Below are positions 1-7,230 of a stretch of 64,000 nucleotides of DNA, piece by piece. The position numbers and the translations under genes are program-made. The notes beneath the pieces are model-generated. The model saw only the letters and a program-made list of their open reading frames with translations. It ran no database searches and was not told the DNA's origin. Within the stretch, counting starts at the first letter, position 1; every line of letters begins with the position of its first letter. This DNA comes from Stutzerimonas stutzeri (GTDB lineage Bacteria > Pseudomonadota > Gammaproteobacteria > Pseudomonadales > Pseudomonadaceae): positions 434,001 to 498,000 of the forward strand of contig NZ_CP073105.1 in the NCBI RefSeq assembly GCF_018138085.1. Direction: 5' to 3'.

Positions 1-206
1 GTTTCAGCTGTTCCACGAACGCGCTACCTCAAGCGTGAGCGGCCGGATTTGCCTGACGAATCGGGGTTCCGAAAACCAGTTGGGCGCTGCGCCATGGAGG
101 CGAGCGCCCAGCTCGTTTCGATCCAGCATCCGTTCGTCACTGCTTACCGCAGCCTGGAAAGCCGCGCATTCTCGCTCAAATCCGTGCCGCGGTCCAAGGG
201 GCGTGT
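1..206. other. No gene recognised at the left edge
   Basis: This stretch lies downstream of the minus-strand DUF1080 gene. The short open frames here show no recognisable motif and no ribosome binding site. No terminator-type hairpin with a T-run was found. It may belong to a feature that starts outside the window. Confidence 0.5.
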
Positions 207-797
207 TCAGTCCGGTGTTTCTATCGACAGGCGGCGAAAGCGCGCCGCTTCGCCGTGGTGTTGGAGCACGACATGGCCTTCCGCGGCCTGGGCGAAGCGC
301 GGATAGCCGCTGAACTTGCTACCGGCAATGCGCTCACGCAACGCCGGATCGTCGAGGCGATAGCGCAACACGCAGCGTCCGTTCAGCCAGTGCTCGACCT
401 CGTCGCCCCGCACGCTCAACGCGGCTTCGACGAATCGTTCGGGCTCGATCGGCGTTTCCAGCTCAGGCGGCAGCAATCCGTACAGCGCACCGTTGCGCGT
501 CCTGGGTTCGCGTCCGTCCGGGTGGCCCTGATCATCGAGCAGTTGCATCTCCGGACCGCTGTGCCAGCTCAGCTCCGCTGCCTCCTCGACCCGACAGAAC
601 AGCCCGGAATTTCCGGCTGCCGGCAGGGCGAATTCCAGGCGCAGCACGAAGTCGCGATAACGCTGCCGTGAGATCAGGTCGACGCGCCGCGTGCCGGCGA
701 CAGCCTGGAGTTCGTCGCCCGCCACGCGCCAGCAATCGTGGGGGAAGTCTGCGCCGTGCCAGCCGCGCCACTGGGATGCATCGAGTTGCTCGATCAT
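207..797 (-). CDS. DUF1080 / 3-keto-disaccharide hydrolase-domain protein
   Basis: A 196-residue protein that looks like a single DUF1080 domain, a concanavalin-like beta-sandwich fold. It is built around a 'lefalPAAGNSGLFCRVEE' strand-loop-strand segment (about residues 52-70), then 'GPEMQLLDD' and a C-terminal 'VVLQHHGEAARFRRLSI' segment, the usual spacing for the family. Some family members hydrolyse 3-keto-disaccharides; others bind or cleave glycans. No signal peptide is visible, so a cytoplasmic location is inferred. It starts at an ATG 4 bp after the stop of the GH13 gene at 802-2421, with GGATGA upstream, and is the third gene of a minus-strand sugar operon. Family membership is fairly secure; substrate is inferred only from context. 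Confidence 0.75.
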   Translation of the reverse strand: MIEQLDASQWRGWHGADFPHDCWRVAGDELQAVAGTRRVDLISRQRYRDFVLRLEFALPAAGNSGLFCRVEEAAELSWHSGPEMQLLDDQGHPDGREPRTRNGALYGLLPPELETPIEPERFVEAALSVRGDEVEHWLNGRCVLRYRLDDPALRERIAGSKFSGYPRFAQAAEGHVVLQHHGEAARFRRLSIETPD

Positions 798-801
798 GAG
801 T

Positions 802-2421
802 TCATCCGAACAGCTGCTGTTTGCGGCGCAGCCAGCGGTAGCCGTAGCCGGTCAGGCGTAACCGCAGCGGGCTGCCGTGGGGTTGTTCGTAATCGCTGTC
901 GGCCAGGACGTCGACCATGTCCTGCAGATCGTCGTCAGCGATCTCGACCTCGACCTCCCGGTCCGCCAGGTTCGCCAGCATCAGCACGGTCGAATCATTG
1001 TCGTGGCGGATGGCGAACACCGAAGGGCAACCCGTTTCGACCGCGCGATGCTTGCCGCCGCCGATCTCGCGCAGGCCGATGCGGGTGCGGATCATGGTCC
1101 CGGTCCGCGACAGCAGGGAGTCGTCGCGCAGGGTCTGGGCGTAGACGTTTCTCTGCTGGTAACCGAATTCGTCCCCATCGATCACCGGTGCGGCAAGTTG
1201 CTCGGAGTCCGCGCAGGAGAAGCCGGCGTTGGGTTCGTTGGACCATTGCATCGGTGTGCGTACCGCCAGGCGCTCGGGGCGTGACAGGTCATCCCCCATG
1301 CCGATCTCCTCGCCATAACGAACGATCGGCGTGCCGGGCAGCGCGAACAGCAGTGCATGGGCCATGGCGATGCGCCGTTCGTTGCCGTCGAGCATCGGTG
1401 CCAGGCGTCGGCGTATGCCGCGGTTGTAGGCGCGCATGTCGGGTTCGGGGGCGAAGGCCTGCATCACTTCTTCACGCTCGTCGTCGGTCAGGCGCTCGAG
1501 ATCCAGCTCGTCGTGGTTACGCAGCCAGATGGCGTACTGCGCGCGTTCGGGCGGTTCCGGCTGGCTTTCCAAGGCTTGATGGAGAGGCGCTGCCTCGCTG
1601 CGTGCGAGCGCGAGGAAGAAGTGGTTGTTGGCCCAGAAATTCAGCAACAGGGTCAGCCTGTCGCCTTCGCCGAAATAGCCGCGGTACAGCTCCGGCTCCA
1701 CGTCGACCTCACCCAGCAGCACCGCTTCGGGTCGACGCAGGGTGACGAAGTCGCGCATGTGTTCGAGCAGCCAATAACCGTCCTGATCGTCCCCGCCACC
1801 GGCCTGTTCGACGAGATGCGAAGCGGCGTCGACGCGGAATCCCGACACGCCAAGGCGCAGCCAGAAGGCAATGATCCGCTCGATCTCCTTGATCACCTTC
1901 GGGTTGCCCAGGTTGAGGTCGGGCTCATGGCTGTAGAACAGGTGGCGGTAGTACTGCCCAGCCTCTTCGTCCCAGGTCCAGACGCTTTTCTCCACGGTGG
2001 GAAAGATCGGCTCGATGCTGTCATCCGGCTCGTCGGCCCAGATGTAGAAGTCCCGGTAGGGCGATTGCCGGTCGCGCCGCGCTTCCTGGAACCAGCGATG
2101 CTCGGTCGAGGTGTGCTGCACCACCAGCTCGATCATCACGTGCAGACCCAGCTCCTCGGCCTTTTCCAGCAGGTAGACCACATCGGCGAGATCGCCGAAG
2201 CGAGGATCGACCTGCAAGTGGTCGCTGACGTCGTAACCGGCGTCACGGAACGGCGATTGGTAGAAGGGCATCAGCCAGATGGCCGTCGCGCCCAGGCCGC
2301 GGATATAGTCCAGGCGCTCGGTGATGCCGCGCAGGTCGCCGCAGCCGTCACCGTTGATGTCGAAGAAGAGTGACGGATCGATCTGATAGATCACCGCGTT
2401 GCGATACCAGAGTGGGCGCAT
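802..2421 (-). CDS. GH13 alpha-amylase-family protein, trehalose synthase (TreS)-like
   Basis: A 539-residue GH13 TIM-barrel enzyme. The N-terminus (WYRNAVIYQIDPSLFFD) and region IV (LRNHDELDLE) resemble trehalose synthase (maltose alpha-D-glucosyltransferase), which interconverts maltose and trehalose. The likely nucleophile is the Asp in GFRVDAASH, the acid/base the Glu in LLGEVD, and the third acidic residue is in NHDEL; all are present. Region I is unusual: ELVVQH (E98-H103) replaces the common DLVxNH. It has no maltokinase fusion and is slightly shorter than typical TreS. The ATG at 2421 is chosen because a longer frame reaching 2526 adds a low-complexity Arg-rich stretch inside the upstream gene. 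It overlaps the alpha-glucosidase by 31 bp, so the two are probably translationally coupled. A glucosidase of related specificity is the alternative. Confidence 0.8.
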   Translation of the reverse strand: MRPLWYRNAVIYQIDPSLFFDINGDGCGDLRGITERLDYIRGLGATAIWLMPFYQSPFRDAGYDVSDHLQVDPRFGDLADVVYLLEKAEELGLHVMIELVVQHTSTEHRWFQEARRDRQSPYRDFYIWADEPDDSIEPIFPTVEKSVWTWDEEAGQYYRHLFYSHEPDLNLGNPKVIKEIERIIAFWLRLGVSGFRVDAASHLVEQAGGGDDQDGYWLLEHMRDFVTLRRPEAVLLGEVDVEPELYRGYFGEGDRLTLLLNFWANNHFFLALARSEAAPLHQALESQPEPPERAQYAIWLRNHDELDLERLTDDEREEVMQAFAPEPDMRAYNRGIRRRLAPMLDGNERRIAMAHALLFALPGTPIVRYGEEIGMGDDLSRPERLAVRTPMQWSNEPNAGFSCADSEQLAAPVIDGDEFGYQQRNVYAQTLRDDSLLSRTGTMIRTRIGLREIGGGKHRAVETGCPSVFAIRHDNDSTVLMLANLADREVEVEIADDDLQDMVDVLADSDYEQPHGSPLRLRLTGYGYRWLRRKQQLFG

Positions 2422-3959
2422 GCTAAGTTCTCCGTTGGGCGCAGGATGACGGCCTGTCCGGGGTTCAGGCTGCCGCCATAGGGTTCGCCTTCGCCGACGC
2501 CGTCGCTGGCAACTTCCACTTGCCAATCACCGGCTTGCGGGTAGGCGTGGGTCTGCTCGGCGAAGTTGATGCAGACCAGCCGGCAGTCATCGCCGAGCTG
2601 CCTGCGATAGACCAGCACTTCGGGGTGCGAGGGCAGCTCTTCGAAGCTGCCATGGTGCAGTGCCGGACTGGCCTTGCGTGCCGCCAGCAGCCGTCGGTAA
2701 AGCGCGAACATCGAGTTGGCGGCGCCGGTCTGGCGTTCTGCGGCGAGCTCCTCGGCCTCTGGCGGAAAGGGCAGCCAGGGCTTGGCACCGCGCCAGCCGT
2801 GGGGCGGTTCGGCTTGCCAGGGAATGGGGGCGCGGCAGCCATCACGGCCACCGGGATCGACACGTGTTTCAGCGGTGATCTGCGCGTCTTCCAGGCCCAG
2901 CTCCTCGCCCTGATAGATGAACGGTGTACCGCGCAGCGTCAGCAACAGCACCGCCGCGGCGCGTGCGGCGTGTTCGGAGCCCTGGTAACGGCTGCGCTGA
3001 CGCACGTTGTCGTGGTTGGACAACACCCAGGTTGGCCAGGCGCCGGCCGGCTGCAGCCAGTGCTCGACCTCGCGGATGCAGGTGCGAAACAGCACCGGGT
3101 CCCAGGGCGCATCGAGTGGGTTGAAGTTGAACGCCAGGTGCAGCTCGTCGCCCGCGCCGTAGTACTGCAGTACCCGCTCGGTGGAGCGAATGTTCACTTC
3201 GCCGACCAGCATGCGATCGCCGGGATAGCTGTCGACCAGCCGGCGCAAGCGGCGTAGCACTTCATGGCTGTACGGTTGATCGTTGAAGTCCGACAACGGC
3301 TGGCCGGCCTGGCAGCGCGGGTCGTCGGTGAAGCTTTCGTCCTTGCCGGTGCAATGGATGACATCGATGCGAAAGCCGTCGACGCCGCGGTCGAGCCAGA
3401 AGCGCAGCACGTCGTGCATCGCCTCGACCACCTCGGGGTTGCGCCAGTTAAGGTCCGGCTGCTTGGCCAGGAACAGGTGCAGGTAATACTGCTGGGTGTG
3501 CTCGTCCCAGGCCCAGGCACTGCCGGCGCCCAGCGCGGCACGCCAGTTGTTCGGTTGATCGCGCCAGATGTACCAGTCGCGCTTGGGGTTGTCCCTCGAG
3601 CTGCGCGACTCGACGAACCAGGGATGCTCGTCGGAGGTGTGGTTGGGCACGAAGTCCAGCAGCACGCGAATACCGCGGGCGTGAGCCTCGGCTATCAGCC
3701 GGTCGATATCGGCCAGCGTGCCGAATAGCGGGTCGATGTCGCAGTAGTCACTGATGTCGTAGCCGGCATCGGCCATCGGCGAGCGGAAGATCGGCGACAA
3801 CCAGAGGGCGTCGACGCCCAGCTGTTGCAGATGATCGAGATGGTGCAGCACGCCGTTGAGGTCGCCGATGCCGTCACCGTTGCTGTCGGCGAAAGATCGC
3901 GGATAGATCTGGTAGAAGGTCGCACCTTTCCACCAGGGTGCTTGGGTTGACTCGCTCAT
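2391..3959 (-). CDS. GH13 alpha-glucosidase (oligo-1,6-glucosidase / maltase type)
   Basis: A 522-residue GH13 hydrolase expected to release glucose from short alpha-glucosides such as maltose, isomaltose or trehalose-related sugars in the cytoplasm. The N-terminal WWKGATFYQIYPRSFADSNG is diagnostic. All four conserved regions are intact: LLDFVPNHTS (I), GFRIDVIHC with the nucleophile Asp (II), LVGEVN with the acid/base Glu (III) and LSNHDNVRQ (IV). There is no signal peptide. The start is set at the ATG at 3959, with AAGGGGA about 6 bp upstream; the frame continues to 4106 but that extension lacks family similarity. It is the first gene of the minus-strand operon and is divergent from the GAPDH gene across a 173-bp intergenic region that contains the odd palindrome CCGTCGGACGG at 4058-4068, a possible operator. 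Confidence 0.9.
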   Translation of the reverse strand: MSESTQAPWWKGATFYQIYPRSFADSNGDGIGDLNGVLHHLDHLQQLGVDALWLSPIFRSPMADAGYDISDYCDIDPLFGTLADIDRLIAEAHARGIRVLLDFVPNHTSDEHPWFVESRSSRDNPKRDWYIWRDQPNNWRAALGAGSAWAWDEHTQQYYLHLFLAKQPDLNWRNPEVVEAMHDVLRFWLDRGVDGFRIDVIHCTGKDESFTDDPRCQAGQPLSDFNDQPYSHEVLRRLRRLVDSYPGDRMLVGEVNIRSTERVLQYYGAGDELHLAFNFNPLDAPWDPVLFRTCIREVEHWLQPAGAWPTWVLSNHDNVRQRSRYQGSEHAARAAAVLLLTLRGTPFIYQGEELGLEDAQITAETRVDPGGRDGCRAPIPWQAEPPHGWRGAKPWLPFPPEAEELAAERQTGAANSMFALYRRLLAARKASPALHHGSFEELPSHPEVLVYRRQLGDDCRLVCINFAEQTHAYPQAGDWQVEVASDGVGEGEPYGGSLNPGQAVILRPTENLACAHSGIATR

Positions 3960-4132
3960 GCTGGTCCCCTTTTCCGGTGTACGGCAGGTCCGGTGCAACG
4001 GGCCTGTGTGGTGTACGACCGACCAACGGTGTTCGGGTTTCCCCGGTTCGTTGATCTCCGTCGGACGGTACGGAACGCCACCGGCCATACTCCGACTAAC
4101 GTGCATTGCCTCAACGACCCTGGGAGACCGCT

Positions 4133-5149
4133 ATGTTGCGTATTGCCATCAATGGTTATGGCCGTATCGGCCGAGCCGTGTTGCGAGCCCTGTTCGAGCG
4201 AAACCTGGAAAACCAGATCCATATCGAAGCCATCAACGACCTCAGCGAGCGCGCGGCGATGGCGCACATGACGCGCTTCGACACCACCTTCGGGCGCTTC
4301 CACGGTCAGGTCGATCTGCACGACGACGTGATGCAGATCCGCGGCCAGTCGATCCGCCTGCTGCAAGAACGCGATCCTACGCAGCTACCCTGGAAGCAGC
4401 TGGGCGTCGACGTGGTGCTCGAGTGCACCGGCAAATTCAAGAAACGCGACATGATCGACCAGCACCTGCAGGCCGGCGCTCAGCGTGTGTTCGCCTCGCA
4501 TCCGCTCGATGGCGCGGACCTGACCGTGGTCTACGGCGTCAACCATGAGCTGCTGGGCAGTCAGCGGGTGATTTCCAACGCGTCCTGCACCACCAACTGC
4601 CTGGCGCCGCTGGCCAAAGTCCTGCACGAGGCGGTGGGTATTCGCCAGGGCCTGCTCAACACCGTTCACTCCTACACCAACGACCAGAGCCTGCTGGACA
4701 AGGCGCACAAGGACCTCTACCGCGCCCGTGCCGCGGCCGAATCCATGATCCCCTCGACCACCGGCGCGGCGAAGGCCATCGGCCTGGTATTGCCCGAACT
4801 GGCCGGACGGCTGGACGGGCTGGCGGTGCGGGTGCCGACGCCGAATGTGTCGCTGGTGGACCTGACCTTCACCGCCGAACGCGCGCCGGGCAGTGTCGAG
4901 GCGATCAACCAGATCCTGCGCGAAGGCGCGCAGAAGATGCCGCTGGGGGTGATGGAGTGCAATGACCTGCCGCTGGTCTCGCGCGACTTCTTTGGCCATC
5001 CGACCTCGTGCGTGGCCGACCTCAGCCATACCCGCGTGCAGGGCGACCTGGTCAAGGTGCTGGCCTGGTACGACAACGAGTGGGCGTTCTCCAACCGCAT
5101 GCTCGACGTCCTGCTGGCCTGGGGCGACGGCACGGCGCGGGCCAGTTAG
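4133..5149 (+). CDS. Type I glyceraldehyde-3-phosphate dehydrogenase family protein
   Basis: A 338-residue phosphorylating GAPDH-type enzyme. It has the Rossmann motif INGYGRIGR (6-14), Asp36 in AINDL at the position that usually favours NAD over NADP, the catalytic Cys152 in SNASCTTNC, and the His in VHSYTNDQ. It ends with AWYDNEWAFSNRM, typical of GAPDH. Other stretches (LPWKQLGVDVVLECTG, FASHPL, VVYGVN) recall erythrose-4-phosphate dehydrogenase (Epd), so it is probably a paralogue rather than the main glycolytic GAPDH. The ATG at 4133 is preferred over an upstream in-frame start at 4106 because similarity begins at MLRIAING. It is followed after 10 bp by a cyclodeaminase-like gene, probably in the same operon. 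Confidence 0.85.
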   Translation: MLRIAINGYGRIGRAVLRALFERNLENQIHIEAINDLSERAAMAHMTRFDTTFGRFHGQVDLHDDVMQIRGQSIRLLQERDPTQLPWKQLGVDVVLECTGKFKKRDMIDQHLQAGAQRVFASHPLDGADLTVVYGVNHELLGSQRVISNASCTTNCLAPLAKVLHEAVGIRQGLLNTVHSYTNDQSLLDKAHKDLYRARAAAESMIPSTTGAAKAIGLVLPELAGRLDGLAVRVPTPNVSLVDLTFTAERAPGSVEAINQILREGAQKMPLGVMECNDLPLVSRDFFGHPTSCVADLSHTRVQGDLVKVLAWYDNEWAFSNRMLDVLLAWGDGTARAS

Positions 5150-5159
5150 AGGCGGACGC

Positions 5160-5762
5160 ATGAACGAAGGCGAGAGCGTCTGGGCGCAACCGCTGGCTGA
5201 TTTTCGCGCCGCGACGGCCGCCGGCAAGCCGACACCCGGTTGCGGCGCGGCGGCCGCCGTCACTGCCGACATCGGCCTGGCGCTGGTGGTGAAGGGATTG
5301 CGCATCAGCGAAGCCCACGGGTCCGAGCCGGCGCGCCTGCAAGTGCTTGAGGCCGCTGAAGCGCTGCTTGGCCGACCAGGGACCTTCGCCGATGACGATA
5401 TGCAGGCGTTCGATGATTACCTGAGCGCTGCCCGTGACGGCGAAGCCGACGACAAGCAGGCGGCGGCGCGTCAGGCCTGTGCGGTGCCGCTGGCCCTGGC
5501 GCATTGCTGCCTGGAGGCGCTCGAACTCGCCGTCGCGGCCTGGCCCTGCACGGACGCCATCGTGCAAAGCGATGCCCGGGCCGGCGCTGTGCTCATCCAC
5601 GCCGGGCTCAGTGCGGCGCTGATCAACGTCGATGCCGATATGACCAGCCTCGACGCCGCTGATGCCCGCGAGCAGGCCGGACGCACGCGGCAGCGCTTGC
5701 AGACCGAGGGTGACGCGCTATTGCAGCGGTTACTTGCCGTTGCGCGCTCCGCCGACAGCTAA
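5160..5762 (+). CDS. Cyclodeaminase/cyclohydrolase (FTCD C-terminal-like, FchA) family protein
   Basis: A 200-residue, mostly alpha-helical protein. The N-terminal segment PLADFRAATAAGKPTPGCGAAAAVTADIGLAL is the family hallmark (Gly/Ala-rich, 'P.PGGG/CGAAA'). The family comprises formiminotetrahydrofolate cyclodeaminase and methenyl-THF cyclohydrolase FchA, but many bacterial members are uncharacterised. The Asp-rich DDDMQAFDDYL and later 'NVDADMTSL' fit the helical dimer fold. It starts at an ATG 10 bp after the GAPDH stop, so co-transcription is likely. Folate activity is uncertain because nothing else for folate or histidine degradation is nearby. The only structure at its end is the short palindrome CGGCTAGCCG at 5763-5772. 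Confidence 0.7.
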   Translation: MNEGESVWAQPLADFRAATAAGKPTPGCGAAAAVTADIGLALVVKGLRISEAHGSEPARLQVLEAAEALLGRPGTFADDDMQAFDDYLSAARDGEADDKQAAARQACAVPLALAHCCLEALELAVAAWPCTDAIVQSDARAGAVLIHAGLSAALINVDADMTSLDAADAREQAGRTRQRLQTEGDALLQRLLAVARSADS

Positions 5763-5868
5763 CGGCTAGCCGCGTGCGGGCGAGGGCGTCGCCACGTCTG
5801 CAACGCCAGTTCGCGAGCAAGGACTGGGCGTCCCCCTTGCCCCGAAAGCACATCGTGTTGATCCGATA

Positions 5869-5949
5869 ACGAGAAAAAACGTCTCGTTTTAGGTTGACGC
5901 CTGCCTGCGTTGTTTCTAGTCTCGAAGCCAACTGAGACGAATGTTCTCA
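5869..5949. promoter_or_regulatory. Paired GAGA-N7-TCTC inverted repeats (candidate operators)
   Basis: Two sites with the same architecture lie upstream of the Fe-ADH gene: ACGAGA-N7-TCTCGT at 5869-5887 and TGAGA-N7-TCTCA at 5933-5949. Their centres are 63 bp apart, about six helical turns. The first also contains the palindrome AAAACGTCTCGTTTT (5876-5890). Extra GTCTC (5919-5923) and GAGAC (5961-5965) copies lie nearby. They flank a candidate promoter, which suggests a dimeric regulator acting by looping or occlusion. The IclR gene at 8853 is the obvious local candidate; this link is inference. Confidence 0.45.
5894..5922 (+). promoter_or_regulatory. Candidate sigma-70 promoter of the Fe-ADH/mmsA operon
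   Basis: TTGACG at 5894-5899, a 17-bp spacer and TAGTCT at 5917-5922. The -35 matches consensus at five of six positions and the -10 at three. It lies between the two inverted-repeat sites and would give a leader of about 130 nt before the ATG at 6060. Assigned by eye only. Confidence 0.35.
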
Positions 5950-6059
5950 AAATAACAATCGAGACCTGAGCATTCCCCCTTCAAGCTGCTCGCGCATCTG
6001 CATCGTCTGGCCGCGTTGGCCATTGTCGGTCGCGAGTCGTGAACCCACCGGAGAACACC

Positions 6060-7226
6060 ATGAGCCATCGCACCGTCCTGCCGCGTCTGATGGAAGTCGG
6101 CGCCGGCGCCAGCCAGCAGATCGTCTCCGTGCTGCACAATCTCGGCTGCAAGCGGCCGCTGATCGTCACCGACCGGATGATGGTGGAGCTGGGCTATGTC
6201 GCGCGGATCAGCGAGACATTGGCCAAGGCCGATATCCCCAGCGACTGCTTTGCCGACACCCTGCCGGAGCCGACCGCCGCCTCGATCAGGGCCGGCGTCG
6301 ACATGGTGCGCGCGGGCAGCTACGACTCGATCATTGCGCTGGGTGGTGGCAGCCCCATCGATTCGGCCAAGGCCATCGGCATCCTCGGCAAGTTCGGCGG
6401 CGAGATGCGCGACTACCGCTTCCCGCGTGATGTCAGCGAAGCCGGTCTGCCGCTGATCGCCATCCCGACCACGGCGGGCACCGGCTCGGAAGCCACACGC
6501 TTCACCATCATCACCGACGAGACCAGCGACGAGAAAATGCTCTGCGCCGGCCTCGGCTTCATGCCGGTGGCCGCGCTGATCGACTTTGAGCTGACCCTGT
6601 CGCTGCCGCCGCGGGTGACCGCCGATACCGGCATCGATGCGCTGACCCACGCCATCGAAGCCTATGTCAGCCGCAAGGCCAGTCTTTACAGCGATGCGCA
6701 GGCACTGCAGGCCATGCGCCTGCTGGCACCGAACCTGCGTGCCGCCTACCACGAGCCCGGCAATCGTCAGGCTCGCGAGGCGATGATGCTCGGCGCGACC
6801 CTGGCGGGCATCGCCTTCTCCAACGCCTCGGTGGCGCTGGTGCATGGCATGAGCCGGCCGATCGGTGCCTTCTTCCATGTGCCGCACGGCTTGTCCAACG
6901 CCATGCTGCTGCCGGCGATCACTGCGTTTTCGATTCCCGCGGCGCCCGAGCGCTATGCCGACTGTGCCCGCGCCATGGGCGTGGCGGCGCAGACCGACAG
7001 CGTCGAAGCCGCCAACGAGAAACTGTTGGACGAGCTGCGCGCGATCAATCAGGAGCTGCAGGTGCCCAGCCCCGAACAGTTCGGCATCAGCCGCGAGCGC
7101 TTTTTCAGCCTGCGCGAAACCATGGCCAGGCAGGCGCTGGCCTCGGGTTCGCCCGGCAACAACCCGCGCGTGCCCAGCGAAGCGGAAATCATCGACCTCT
7201 ACGAAACCGTCTGGAACCAGGAGTGA
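6060..7226 (+). CDS. Iron-containing (group III) alcohol dehydrogenase
   Basis: A 388-residue NAD(P)-dependent Fe-ADH. GGGSPIDSAKAI is the cofactor-binding loop, followed by IPTTAGTGSEAT. The metal-ligand region is visible as DALTHAIEAY and VHGMSRPIGAFFHVPHGLSNAM, so the Asp/His ligands appear intact. It would oxidise an alcohol or hydroxyacid to an aldehyde or semialdehyde. The ATG at 6060 has GGAG about 7 bp upstream. The CoA-acylating semialdehyde dehydrogenase gene begins 4 bp after its stop, so the pair probably converts a hydroxy compound through a semialdehyde to an acyl-CoA. 3-Hydroxypropionate, 3-hydroxyisobutyrate and a diol are all possible substrates; the sequence does not decide. 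Confidence 0.85.
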   Translation: MSHRTVLPRLMEVGAGASQQIVSVLHNLGCKRPLIVTDRMMVELGYVARISETLAKADIPSDCFADTLPEPTAASIRAGVDMVRAGSYDSIIALGGGSPIDSAKAIGILGKFGGEMRDYRFPRDVSEAGLPLIAIPTTAGTGSEATRFTIITDETSDEKMLCAGLGFMPVAALIDFELTLSLPPRVTADTGIDALTHAIEAYVSRKASLYSDAQALQAMRLLAPNLRAAYHEPGNRQAREAMMLGATLAGIAFSNASVALVHGMSRPIGAFFHVPHGLSNAMLLPAITAFSIPAAPERYADCARAMGVAAQTDSVEAANEKLLDELRAINQELQVPSPEQFGISRERFFSLRETMARQALASGSPGNNPRVPSEAEIIDLYETVWNQE

Positions 7227-7230
7227 GCCC

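Noticed and set aside
4058..4068. HexR- or MalT-type operator between the alpha-glucosidase and GAPDH genes
   Set aside because: Only the short odd palindrome CCGTCGGACGG is present; no TTGT-N-ACAA or malT-box was found. It was left as a note in the glucosidase entry.
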